Assembly (NCBI GenBank): GCA_947685225.1
Contig: CANTUV010000022.1
Location: 10,396,501 to 10,460,500 of the forward strand
Direction: 5' to 3'
DNA from: Garcia nutans
Taxonomy: Eukaryota; Streptophyta; Magnoliopsida; Malpighiales; Euphorbiaceae
DNA: 64,000 bases
The position numbers and the translations under genes were made by a program. This document shows, piece after piece, positions 46,420 through 57,230 of this stretch. The notes beneath the pieces were generated by a model. The model saw only the letters and a program-made list of their open reading frames with translations, was not told the DNA's origin and ran no database searches. Each line of letters starts with the position of its first letter. Position 1 is the first letter of the stretch.

Positions 46420-48849
46420 AACATTCATTAATTTAATAAAATTAAATTCAATTAATTAAATAATAAGTTTTAGGATTAAATGAAGTATTGAAAATGAGAA
46501 CTAGTTAGTGTATATATAAAATATATAGGAAATATATAATATATATAAAGCCAAAAATAAGTTAAAAAAAGACAAAAGATGAATAGTAAAAGGAGGGTAA
46601 AATGATAATTATACTTTAAAAAAATTCAAAAAAAAATTATTTTTGGTTGGAAGATAAAAAAATATATTTAAATTAATTAATTAGTTAAAATAATAATAAT
46701 AATTAAATATATATATATATGGTTAGAATTTAAAGAAGAAAGAAAAAGAAAATAAAAAGTTCTTCTTCCTCTTTTCTTTAAGAATGGCGTGACCTCCATG
46801 AAAGGATTTTGATTCATCCAAACATGAGTTTTTGAAGGGATTTTCAAGAAACAAGGGTGATTTTGGTGATTTTCTAAGTAATTGGTAAGTAGTTTTTTAA
46901 ATTTATTAAGTTTTCTTTAAAATTTCTATTATGTAAAAATTAAACTTTTGATGGAGTGTGCTTTAATTTGTTTAATGGTATAGGATTTATTATTTTGATG
47001 AGGAGACAAATTATATGTTTAGATAGCTGATTTGGTTAAGTAAAGATGGAGTTTGAAAGAGGTAATAAAGAAGTTGGGGTTTTGGAATAGGAATGACAAA
47101 AAATTGATGTTTATTTGATTTTATGATTTAAATGATGTTATTAAATAATTTTAATGATAGAAATGAACTTAGAATATCAATTAGAATTGAGTAGAATGAA
47201 TATTTAAAATTAACGAAAGTTAGGATTAAAATTTAAAAATTTAAGATAAATGTGCTAAATTGATTTTTATTAGTTAGAATGTGTAGAAATGTGATTCTAA
47301 TACATCATATATACTTACATTTTGAACATACATTAAGTAGATTTTATTTATCTAATTTTGGTGATGAAGGGCAATGTAGAAAGTAGTGAGAAAGTGGTGA
47401 TTTTGGTAGCTTGAAAGTTATTTAAACAAAGTTAGTACATACTTTGAATGAATTATATTATAATGCATTGTAAATGGCATACTACAATATATTTTGGTTT
47501 TGATGTTTTGTCACTTTGATGTGTGAATTCACATGTAAAGTGTTTAGCTACATGTTTAAAGGCATAAATTGCATAGTGTATGAATATTTAAGCCATTTTA
47601 GAATGTCTAATGGTGTTATGAAATGTGATTATATAAAAAAAAGTTACATACCAAATTGTAACTTTATATTGGTTACATTATGAAATTGGTATAGAATATG
47701 AATTTTATGATTGGAAATGTGATAAAAAGATGAAAAATTGTAAAAAGAATGAAAATTGGTATAATTGCCAAAATATGAAAAAAAGAAGAAGTGAAATTGT
47801 ATATATTATGTATGAAACCTTATATAATGTCATTTTTCAGAATTTTGTGTTTGGCGGCATGCCTATAATTGATTTCGGACTAGACGTTGAGTGTCACTAA
47901 TATTTGATTTACCTTTGGGCTAGACACTTGGCATCACCATTATTATATTTTACCTTCGAGCTAGACACTAAGCGTCATTATTATTTATTTTCGGGCTAGA
48001 TATAGGGTGTCAAAATAGTCTAAAATATTATCTCTGAAATTTGAATATTATATACTGTCTTTTGGGCCCAATGCATGTAATTGTATTAAGTAATAATTTA
48101 GTAAGGATAATGTAAATAATTTGAAAGAAAATTTCGTGTTACATCATTAGATTTAATGAAAAAGCAATTTATATTCTTTAATTTTAATTTGTATTAATAT
48201 CAAAGTATGTACCACTAAGCGAAATACTTAACGTGATTTTATTTATCGTGCAGATAACATAGTACTAAAAGCCCTGCTGGAATTGAGCATGTTTAGGATT
48301 CGAAACTTTGTTGAAAGGTTTGTATTGTTACTATGGGATCTTAACCAATTGTCAATATATAAATAACTACTTGTAAAATTTATTTTAATTATGCTTATTA
48401 TTTATGTATATTTGAAAATATTGTAAATTATAAAGTTTTTGGGATAAGTGTGAAGTTTGTATATATATATATATATATTAAACATGTATTTATATATATG
48501 TGTGATTTTGAGAAAATATTGGAGGATGACGAAGTAGTGGATATTTGAATATGTGAATTTGAGAGTATAAAATTTTTATGCAGGTTAAGTTATTAATTTT
48601 TGAAAAAAGTTTAAAATAAAGCAAGAACTCTAATGATTTTTTTCTAAAAATTTATCTTTAAAAATAGTATTTTGTTAATTAAATTATTTATATCTTCACT
48701 TATGAACTTGTTAAAGTACATTTATAAGCTTTAATTATTTTCTTGTAATTATGAAAAATTTTATAATTATCAAAGATGATAACATTCTTGTATTCTATAT
48801 ATGTATTATACTTATACGGGTTATATATATTAGATATAAGGATGTTACA
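46420..48849 (+). mobile_element. Solo LTR of a Del/Tekay-like Ty3 element inside the copia-2 3' LTR
   Basis: A 2.43-kb insertion flanked by TTTAT on both sides (46415-46419 and 48850-48854). It ends GGATGTTACA, as does the LTR at 57061 (GGTGTTACA). Shared landmarks with the chromovirus LTR at 54703-57061 are GTTTGGCGGCATGCCT, TTTTGGGCCCA.TG and GTACCACTAAGC...CG(T/C)GCAG(A/G)T(A/G)ACA, in the same order. There are no internal genes, so it is a solo LTR left by recombination. It is far more diverged than the two LTRs of the 54.7-kb element. Confidence 0.8.
47877..48016 (+). repeat. Four 40-bp tandem units in the solo LTR
   Basis: Units begin GG(A/G)CTAGACACT and continue with a short GTCA-type word and ATTATTAT/TTTACCTTTG. 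They sit where the 54.7-kb element has its own tandem motif (TCTAGCCGGGTTGAGG, twice). Confidence 0.7.
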
Positions 48850-49201
48850 TTTATTTTTAGAAAAGTAATTTGAGTATTTCTTGATTTGGAGATCTCAAGT
48901 GTGATTAAACTTGAGAGTAATTGTACTAATTTCTCATAATAGTGAATTTTATTTATGAGTTTGGCCCATGACTTTTTACTTCTACATTGAAGGGTTTTTC
49001 ACGATAAATTTTTATATTCTTTATTTACTATTGTGGTTGATTATTTTCTATTTGCTATTGATATTTTTGTGTGAGTTTGGTTTTATTAATTCATACAATT
49101 ATTGCGTGAGACCTAACATTATAGACATTAAAGCATGGTTAGAAATTTTAGGTTGTTGGATAGAATTGTTTTGCATATATTAAAATTTTTAATTATCAAT
49201 A

Positions 49202-49437
49202 CTCCCTCCATTCACAAATAATTAACATTTTAGAGTAATAAATTTTATCACAAATAATTATCACTTTACAAATTTAAGGTTATTGTTTATCCTTATATAA
49301 TAATAGTATAATGAAATGAGTAATAAATTAAGAAGAATGATAGTTTAGTAAAGTGGTTGTATAAAGTAGATTATCAAATAACTTTCTTAATTTTTGTGTA
49401 AAAACTTTAAAGTGATAATTATTTGTGAACAATGGAG
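49202..49437. mobile_element. Stowaway-type MITE (Tc1/mariner class)
   Basis: Bounded by TA on both sides (49200-49201, 49438-49439). Left end CTCCCTCCATTCACAAATAA and right end TTATTTGTGAACAATGGAG are imperfect inverted repeats with the CTCC(C/A)TC start typical of Stowaway. About 236 bp, AT-rich, non-coding. Confidence 0.85.
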
Positions 49438-49439
49438 TA

Positions 49440-50149
49440 ATTTTTAGTTATATGGTATAGTAAGATTATTTGTTTTGAACTTTAATATTTAATTAATGAA
49501 ATGAATTATAAAAATTAAGTATGAACTTGAGTAAATTAGTGGTACTAATTTATAATTCTAATTTTAGATTTAATATTCAAAAAATTTGTTTAAAATAACG
49601 GTTTTTGATATAATGGAATGAGTATACAAATTTTCAATTGCAATTTCTTTCCATTATCATGTTTTTTATATAATATATGTGATAAAAATTTCCCATTGGA
49701 ATAACAATTAAAGAATACAAATTTTTGAAAGGAGTGTTAAAGCCAAAAGCTAGAGAAAATCAAGGAAATGATTAAAGAGCAGAGAAAGTGACAATGTAAT
49801 ATGAGTTTATACAATTTTTTAATATTAAATAATTTTATGTATGTACTAATATTGATAAATAATTTATTAAAATTAATAACACTTATTTGCTAAAGCCAAC
49901 TTCTCATACTCCTAGCTTCATATTCCGTGAGAACAGTACAATAGGTTATGATTTCCACGTCGATTGGAAAAGTCATATTAATATGAGAACCTCTCTATAA
50001 ATATCTAATAGCAAGCATGGGAAATTCAGATTGAGCCATTTTTATGAGCACAATCTCTAAATTAATTTATTTATTTTTTCAATCTCTAAATTGGCTTTTT
50101 AAGTAAATTTTTTAATAATATATTCTTTTTTTAACATATTTTTCTTTTT
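49440..50149. other. AT-rich spacer, nothing recognised
   Basis: No frame, repeat or motif that I can name. A less AT-rich stretch at 49900-50030 shows no coding pattern. Confidence 0.4.
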
Positions 50150-50608
50150 TCAGGATAGTTAATTATGATATTTAGCTATCATTTATTAGAATTGTGGCTA
50201 AAAGTAAGATTTTTAGCCATCCTAATATTACTTTTATAATATAGTTAATATATAAAAATATTAGCCACAACATTAAAAGTGTGGCTAACACAAAGACTTA
50301 TTAGTTACAATTTTATTAAGATGTAATAAAAATACATTTATAGTTATAAGTATTAATGTTATATGTCTAATTTAATTAATTATTTGCTATATATTTCTTT
50401 TTTTATGATAATATATTGTAATATTTAGTCATGATAAAACCAATTTTATAGCAAAATAAATCGAGTAAGCTATAAATTGCATGACTAATTTTTAATTACG
50501 TTATCTCTGATAATATAGTTTTATATTGTGACTAAAATAATTAACCACATTTTTTATTGTTTTATTTTTATTTTTTTTTTGTGATTAGACATATTATTTG
50601 TTGTAGTG
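50150..50608 (-). mobile_element. CACTA (En/Spm) transposon remnant with one terminal end
   Basis: The sequence ATTTGTTGTAGTG at 50596-50608 is the reverse of CACTACAACAAAT, the classic CACTA terminus. Inward of it are repeated words GTGGCTAA and TTAGCCAC (50200-50290) and related forms, like subterminal transposase-binding repeats. The opposite end was not found, so the fragment is deleted on the left or the end has decayed. Confidence 0.65.
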
Positions 50609-50879
50609 ACTGTTTGTTAGAAATAAATATATAACCTAACTAAAACTACACTAAAGAAGTTAGCACTATAACCAATAACTGATTTTCTCTTTTGTTGAAC
50701 AACTGTAAAATTATACTTATTCACGTCAAGAAACTATTAACCCTAACTAGCTTCATTTTCCTTTAAAAACCACCATGAAAGAAGATTCACCACCTAATAT
50801 TACCATAAAATATATTTTTTGAAAAACAAAAAATACATACACTCCAAAATTACAGATCAAAGTTATAACGTACATGGAA

Positions 50880-51417
50880 AATTGAAGGCTATTATTATTA
50901 TAGTAAAAATAATAATTTCACAATTTTTTATTTGTTAAAAAGAAAATTTTCATAAAAATCTATATCAAAAGAAAATTTTCATAAAAATATATATCTTATG
51001 TAAAATTTAAAAAACATGAAAATAAAATATTTTAGTGAGATTTTTAATAATATAAGTTTTATTCTCTTTATTGACGCTAGTTACTTTATTTAAAATCCTT
51101 ATTATTTTTTTAATGTCCATTATTTTTTTAACTCTCATTATTTTTTATAACCCTCGTTACTTTTTTAACTTTCATTTATTTTGTAAGTTTTTTAATTTTT
51201 TAAAAAAATGAACGAACAGGTATCACTTTTTTGCAACACTTGTTGCTTTATTTTTTGAAAAAAAAATAAAAATATATTAATACATTAGTAAAATACCTCA
51301 TAAAATAAGTTCAATCGATAAAAAAATAAAAATAAAATAAAAAAATAAATTTACATATTAATTTATTAAAAAATTATGATAAAGTAAAAAATTGAAATAA
51401 AGTTTAAATATTTTTTT
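50880..51417 (-). repeat. Dispersed repeat, copy B (inverted relative to copy A)
   Basis: Reverse-complement relation to 40526-40974 over most of its length, with extra A/T runs. The pair brackets copia-2 and the small elements. Confidence 0.65.
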
Positions 51418-51741
51418 TATAATCTTATCTATTTTAAATTATTAATCTAAATACAAAAATCCATTCATACACAGTCCTCCATGCCCAACTCCCACCATCA
51501 GAATCTTCATCTGAATATGCTAGCAATATTACTTATTGCAGAAGTAAATGGGTCTGATCTCCTCTAAACTTAAAATTAAAAAAAAAATGACTCTGAAAAT
51601 GGAGATGTGGATGAGAATCAATTCAGCCCATGCAGATAGAAGAAGACGGCACAACACAGCAGTTGATGGATGGATCTGAAAATTAATCAGAGAAATGATT
51701 ACTCGCTGATGATAGCTAATTAATGCAGATAATTAAATTAA

Positions 51742-52771
51742 GGGGTAGGTGTAAATATGTTTTTAAAATTATTACCAATATAATTTAGTCCTTATTTTTT
51801 TATTTAAATATAATTTTTTAAAAAATAAAATTTTTAAATTTCTTATTTTAATATAAATACTAACATTATTAATGTTAATTCACAGATAAATTTAGTTGTT
51901 ATTTCTTTTTCTTAACTCATTTAGACATAACTCTTTACAAAATAAAATTTTTAAGTCTTTATTTAGATGAAAATTTTAACGGCCAAATTTAATTAGACTT
52001 CTAAATTTCTAATTCAACAAAAAAAAATATAGGAGTTGGGAGAAATTGAGAGGGTGACTTCTATAATATTCATAATCTTATACGTCCAGTATCTTCGACC
52101 CAACACCTCTTGCACCCACCACATCTAACTCTGCCACTATCAACACCGAGGATAAAAAAAAAACTGAACCAATCCATTAATTAAAAAATAGTCTAAATTT
52201 CAAGAAATTTAATATTTTATTATGAATATTATTATTAAGAAAAATAAAGAGAACATTTATTAGTTTTATTTTTATAGTCTTTATCACAATTTTTGCATTT
52301 GTATCTTTAAATATTTTGATTTTAGGTTTTTTTTTTATATAGTTATAAAGATAGATCATGACTACTTTTTGATATTACTGCTTGTGAGTTAATATTTTTA
52401 TTAATTAATGAATTTATAGTTATGCTCCTAAATTCTATTTTAAATTAGTGGGTTATATTTATTTTTTTAATGTTAACGGTGTTAATATTTCTATTAAATG
52501 AGTGGCTTAAAATTTTCATTAGCAAATAGTTATGTCTTAATGAGTTAAGAAAAAGAATAATGCCTAATTATATCCGGGACAACTTTAAGTGTATATCTAC
52601 ATCTTCTCTCTTATTTTTTTAACATTAACAGTGTTAATATTTTTATTAAAATAATGGGCCTAAAAACTTTATTTTGCAAAAAATTATACTTAAATTAGCC
52701 AAAAAAAAAAAGAATAAGAGTCAAACTATACTCTCATAATGACTTTAAAGATATATTTTACACCTTATCCC
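51742..52771. mobile_element. Foldback-like element bounded by TTAA, about 1.03 kb
   Basis: The left arm begins GGGGTAGGTGTAAATATG and the right end reads, reversed, GGGATAAGGTGTAAAATA. The arms stay alignable for about 260 bp (for example CTTTTTCTTAACTCATT(T/A)AGAC). TTAA lies directly outside both ends (51738-51741, 52772-52775). The middle (52020-52160) is less AT-rich and non-coding. No transposase is present. TTAA is the piggyBac target, but I cannot assign a superfamily. Confidence 0.5.
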
Positions 52772-52775
52772 TTAA

Positions 52776-53627
52776 ATCAATAGGAGAATATGTAGAATAA
52801 AACAATTAAAGAAATGTAATATTATCTTATTTTAAAATAAAATAATTAAATTATAGGTACAAATATTTAGTACAAAATAAAACATAATAAATATTTTCTT
52901 AAATTCTTAAAACACATTTTATTATAAAAATTATCTACAACAATGTATTTATTTTAAAATGAATTGGATAATATAATACTTCATATATATTGGAACTACA
53001 AAATAAGTTGTTATATGATTTTTCATAATACTTTGTTTTGATAATTGACAATATAGTTTATTAATTTATATATGATATAATACAATACTATATGATATAT
53101 TTAGATAATATAGTACAATATAATTTATTAAGTCATTTTTATTTAGTTTGACGGTATGATATAATTGTAAAAAATAATAAAATAATTAAAATGGTCTCAA
53201 ATTCAAATTTGTATTAGTTTTAGTTAACAATTTATAAGTAATTTTTATTTTTATTTTTATAATTAATAATTAATTTTTATTTTTATTTTTTATAATCAAC
53301 AATTAATTTTATTTTTTATAATCAATAACTAATTTCAACTAAAGGAATAAAAATAAAATCAATAAGATACATAACAAATTATTTTCTAATAATCTAAATT
53401 GTGAAAATTCGAATAAAATTAATGCATAAAAATAATAATAAAAGAAAAGATTATCAAATTAAAATGTTAATTTTAAAATTTAAAATTTTGAAATATTTAT
53501 AGAAGGTATTTTTAAAACAAAAAATTTTTAAACCATATGAAATCACCGAATAGGTGGTTTTAAAAAATGACCAAAAAATATGATTTTAAAACCATGACAA
53601 GACCATGAAAACCAATACCATCAATTG
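52776..53627. other. AT-rich spacer with a tandem repeat
   Basis: No gene. At 53217-53340 there are about four diverged units of (A/T)ATAATCAA(T/C)AA(T/C)TAATTTTTATT, each about 33 bases. The remainder is simple AT-rich DNA. Confidence 0.5.
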
Positions 53628-54702
53628 GGGAATCCTCATGCAGTTTGTGTTCTTAAATATTTGGTTTTCTCGAACAAGCCAAATCTTGTTTTGCTCATGG
53701 AAACGTTAGTTGCTGGAGATGTAATTTGAGAAAATAAAAAAAAAAAAAAAAAGTTTGCTGGTTGTTTTTGTGTGGACCGTTTGGGCAGAAGCGGAGGTTT
53801 GGCAATGCTATGGAAGGAAAATGATTTTGTTGATATCACAAGTTTTTCTCGCAATCATATTGATATAGAAATCTCAGTTCTTGGATGGCCTAAATGGAGA
53901 ATCTCAGCGCCATAGAAGAATGGAATCTTGGAGTTTAATTTCATCTCTTGCTGGTATGTCTTCTCTTCCCTGGATTATTATTGGTGATTTCAATGATCTT
54001 ATTTCTATTGAAGATAAAATTACAAGCATTGACCATCCAACTAATTTAATTCAGGGTTTTAATAATGTACTCTCTAGTTGTTCTTTATCTATTATTCCTG
54101 TGATTGGGTCTGAGAATACATGGACAAGGACTTTGGATACGGACCACCAGATATTAGGAAAGTTGGACCATTGTTTTGTATCTCCAAGTTGGCTTAATAA
54201 CTTCCTTAATCACGTTCTCTACAATTTGTCGACTCCTGTGTCTGATTGTACACCTCTGAAATTATTGGTGCATAGTACTATGATAATGAGGCGTTGTCAT
54301 CGTTTTAAATTTGAAAATCATTGGCTGGTACATGATGAGATTTTCTCGGTAGTGGAGAGCAGTTGGCAGTGTGATCTTGGTGCCTCTTTGTTGTCTAAAA
54401 TTACTGGATGTGGTAAATCGTTGTCAACATGGAGTCATAGTTTATTTAGTAACTTTAGAATAAAGAAGGAGCAACTGAAGAAAAGGATTAACAATGCCAA
54501 AAGAGTAGGATCTTGGAATTTAGTGAGGGATTTGTATGATGGATTGACCTTTGTTCTTGCGTAAGAGGAGCTCTATTAGCAGCAGAGGGCTCGCAATTTT
54601 TGGTTGCAAAATGGGGATGCTAATACAATGTTCTTTCACCAACAAGCTTCAGTTAGGAAAAGATCTAACCTAATTCGTGTCCTAAAGGATAGTTTGGCTA
54701 TA
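53628..54702 (+). pseudogene. LINE ORF2 5' fragment: endonuclease domain
   Basis: 53628-53732 reads GNPHAVCVLKYLVF...LVLLMET, the start of a plant L1 endonuclease. A 17-base A run breaks the frame at 53736-53752. 53760-53900 continues with VDRLGRSGGLAMLWKENDFV, SRNHIDIE and WPKWRI. The open frame 53881-54564 continues with MESWSLISSLAGMSSLPWIIIGDFND, LDHCFVSPSWL and an end resembling the EN-RT linker; NFWLQNGDANTMFFH follows to 54660. The catalytic GDFND motif is kept. The LINE is cut at 54702 by the Ty3 element; its RT should lie beyond the right window edge. Confidence 0.85.
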
Positions 54703-57061
54703 TGTAATATTTCAAAGTATATCCTAAAAGTTTTGGAATAATTATTGTTGAAATTAGATTTAATGAAATAAAGTATATATTTATGTTTAAGTAGTAAGAA
54801 AGGAAAAATGAGTGTGTATATGTTGTATATATAGAGATATATACAACATATACAAGTCAAAGAAATGGAAGGTCAAAAGAAGATTTAATTATTTTTAAAT
54901 TAAATTAATTGAAATGGAAATTAGTAAGTGGAGGAAGATTTTTATGAATATTTTATTATTTAATTTGCTTGGTTGAGATTTAAAGAGATGATTGAGTGGT
55001 TAAGAGAGAGTTGACTTGTGTTCCATTCATCTTCTTCTTCTTTTCTTTTCTTCTTAGCAAGCTAACTCTATAGCAAGAGAGGAAAGTGAGATTTTGTCTA
55101 TCCAAACTCAAGATTTAAAGGTGTTTCAAGTGATCAAGTTGAAATTCTAAAAATTTTAATCACTTTTGGTAAGTTTTCCACTTGATTCCCTTGTTTTCTT
55201 TTAAGTTTGTGTTTTGAGTTTGGTGTTTGATTGTTGATAGTATGTGTATATTTAATTATGGTGTATTTGAGGGTGTGTGATCTTCTTGGTGTTGATTTTG
55301 GAGTTTGATTGAAGAGATAGAGTTAAGTTTGTGTTAAAAGAGCAAGTATTGTGTTTGAGTTGTGTGTATGTGATGTTGTTGTTGCCGGAATCAAGATTTT
55401 TGGCCTGACACGCCCATGAGCACGGCCATGTCTTTGGGCGTGTCGTTGGTTCTGTTTTCTGGATGGGTGACACGAGCAGTGACACGCCCATGTCACTGAG
55501 CGTGTCACAGCTTTTGTGTTGTAGTAGGATTGACATGACTAGTGACACTCCCATGTCACCGAGCATGTCATAGCTACTGGGTTGAGAGAGGATTGACACG
55601 GCCAGTGACACGCCCATGTCACTGAGCGTGTCAAAGCTTCTGTGTTGTGAATTTAGGGTACGGTCATGGACACGCCCGTGTTGTTGAGCGTGTCATGTGT
55701 AGAGTTTACCCTAGTTGGTTCTTAGCCTTATTATCTCATGTGTATCTTTAAGTGAGTGTGTATTATCCTTTTGGATTAGGTTTTGAAGAGATTGAGTAGC
55801 CCTAATCCAAGTGCTGAAGAATTCTTGGAAGAGGAGTTTGGTGTTTTGTGAGTTGCTCTTGAGGTAAGTACAAACCCTACATTATTGCATACAATTACAT
55901 GACTTTGGGACTTAACACATTTGGTTGTAAATGTGTTAAGTAATTTATTACATTGTTAATACATTTGATTAATGTTATGATTTGCATAATGTGAAATATA
56001 TGATGATCATTCAAAATGTATGTCCAATGCAATTGGTTATGTATACTTTAATGATGAGATGTGAAGCCATTGCTGTTGGCTATAATGATGCAAATGAAAT
56101 AATGAGGGCTTAGTTGCCTAGTTTGATTATGAGAAATGAAATGAGAAATGAATTTTGAAAGAGATTAATAATGATATAAATAAATTAATTGTGTGTCTAA
56201 TATGTTATTCAATTTTCAGAGTTCTGGGTTTGGCGGCATGCCTATGAATCGCTGGGCAGGTGAAAAGACCAGGTCGTAAGCCTCAAAAAACTGTAATAGT
56301 CTAGCCGGGTTGAGGACCAAGAGACTGAGGCCCTAGGGTCTAGCCGGGTTGAGGTCCAAGAGACTGAGTCTGTTACACTATCTATGGATAGATATATATA
56401 TCACCTACGGGCTTGATGAGTGTGATTATGGACCAAAGCAGTAACTCTGAACTTTGAATAGCATATTAAATTCTTTTGGGCCCATGCTTGTTCTTGTTTT
56501 ATGTGATTCATAAATGGTGAAACAATTGAATAAGATATTGAAATGTCATGTTATGAAATACAGCATTTTTGAATATTGTCTCTATTACTTGAAAGTATGA
56601 CATTGACATTGCATTAAAGCATATTGTTATTGTGGTTTGTACCACTAAGCCTATGGCTTAGCGCGATTGTGGTTCATCGCGCAGGTGACAGGGTAGAACC
56701 GGAGAGTTCAGCTAGACCAAGTCGAGTCTAGACTTTGAAGTGTTGATTGTGGGCTTAAAGATCAGAGATGAACTGCCAAACATGTATAAACTTTATGTTT
56801 TGTAAACGTTGATTTTTATGTATTTATATATGGTAATACCACTACATTTTCCGCTGCATAATGAATAAATGTTTTACCTGTTATGTTCCATAATGTATAT
56901 ATATAAATATATATATGAAATGTTTTAAGTTTTCCCATATTAATGCAGAAGAGAAAAATTGGGTTGTCTAATATAAACCGTGACACTCCTATATCTGATA
57001 TACGTATATTACAAATGTGGTTGTATGTGGTGTGCGTATATGGGATATAGGGGGTGTTACA
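54703..57061 (+). repeat. 5' LTR of the chromovirus
   Basis: 2359 bp, starts TGTAATATTTCAAAG and ends GGTGTTACA. Holds the GACACG repeat block (55406-55694), the motif GGCGGCATGCCT (56232), twin TCTAGCCGGGTTGAGG motifs (56298, 56339) and ACCACTAAGCC...CGCGCAGGTGACAG (56641-56690). Confidence 0.95.
55406..55694 (+). repeat. GACACG...CGTGTC tandem inverted-repeat block, 5' LTR
   Basis: Four to five diverged 60-bp units. Each holds GTGACACGCCCATGTCAC and GAGCGTGTCA, so each unit can fold on itself. The block is CG-rich in an AT-rich LTR. The same block is in the 3' LTR at 62648-62945, where some CG positions are TG or CA relative to this copy and vice versa. Confidence 0.85.
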
Positions 57062-57068
57062 TCTGTTT

Positions 57069-57080
57069 TGGTATCAGAGC
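57069..57080 (+). other. Primer-binding site of the chromovirus
   Basis: TGGTATCAGAGC is the exact initiator-Met-tRNA complement, 7 bases after the LTR. Confidence 0.92.
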
Positions 57081-57230
57081 CTAGGTTTGAGATTCTCAAC
57101 CTATGTCAATTGTAAGAAAAAGAAAATTTTGATTTTAAAATATGGTTTTTAAATAAGATACATGCTTTGGCGTTGGCAGTCTCTGTTCTTTGATGAGGTA
57201 TATTCTGCTGTGTTGCAGATATAGGTAGTG

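Larger units (their letters stand above)
41421..49118 (+). mobile_element. Ty1/copia LTR retrotransposon (copia-2), Tork/Tnt1-like
   Basis: LTRs are 41421-41994 (574 bp) and 46107-49118 (about 577 bp after removing a 2.4-kb insertion). Both begin TGTTA(G/A)CCCATAGG and end CCTAACA. A primer site TGGTATCAAAGCC follows the 5' LTR at 41997 and a purine tract TTGGAGGGGGAGA precedes the 3' LTR. No matching 5-bp target duplication is visible (ATATG on the left, TTATA on the right), so a flank may have changed. Gag and pol are in copia order with many stops. Confidence 0.92.
46107..49118 (+). repeat. 3' LTR of copia-2, interrupted
   Basis: 46107-46419 and 48850-49118 together match the 5' LTR. The break falls after GAGGATTTTTAT and resumes at TTTTTAGAAAAG. 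Confidence 0.9.

Noticed and set aside
52177..52359. Minus-strand 60-codon Lys/Ile/Asn-rich frame
   Set aside because: Composition is that of random AT-rich DNA, and it lies inside the foldback element.
55252..55617. Minus-strand frames of 121 and 61 codons, and CRISPR-like spacing of GACACG repeats
   Set aside because: They lie inside the LTR repeat block and arise from its periodicity. Units are contiguous, diverged and have no unique spacers; the genome is a plant nuclear one.
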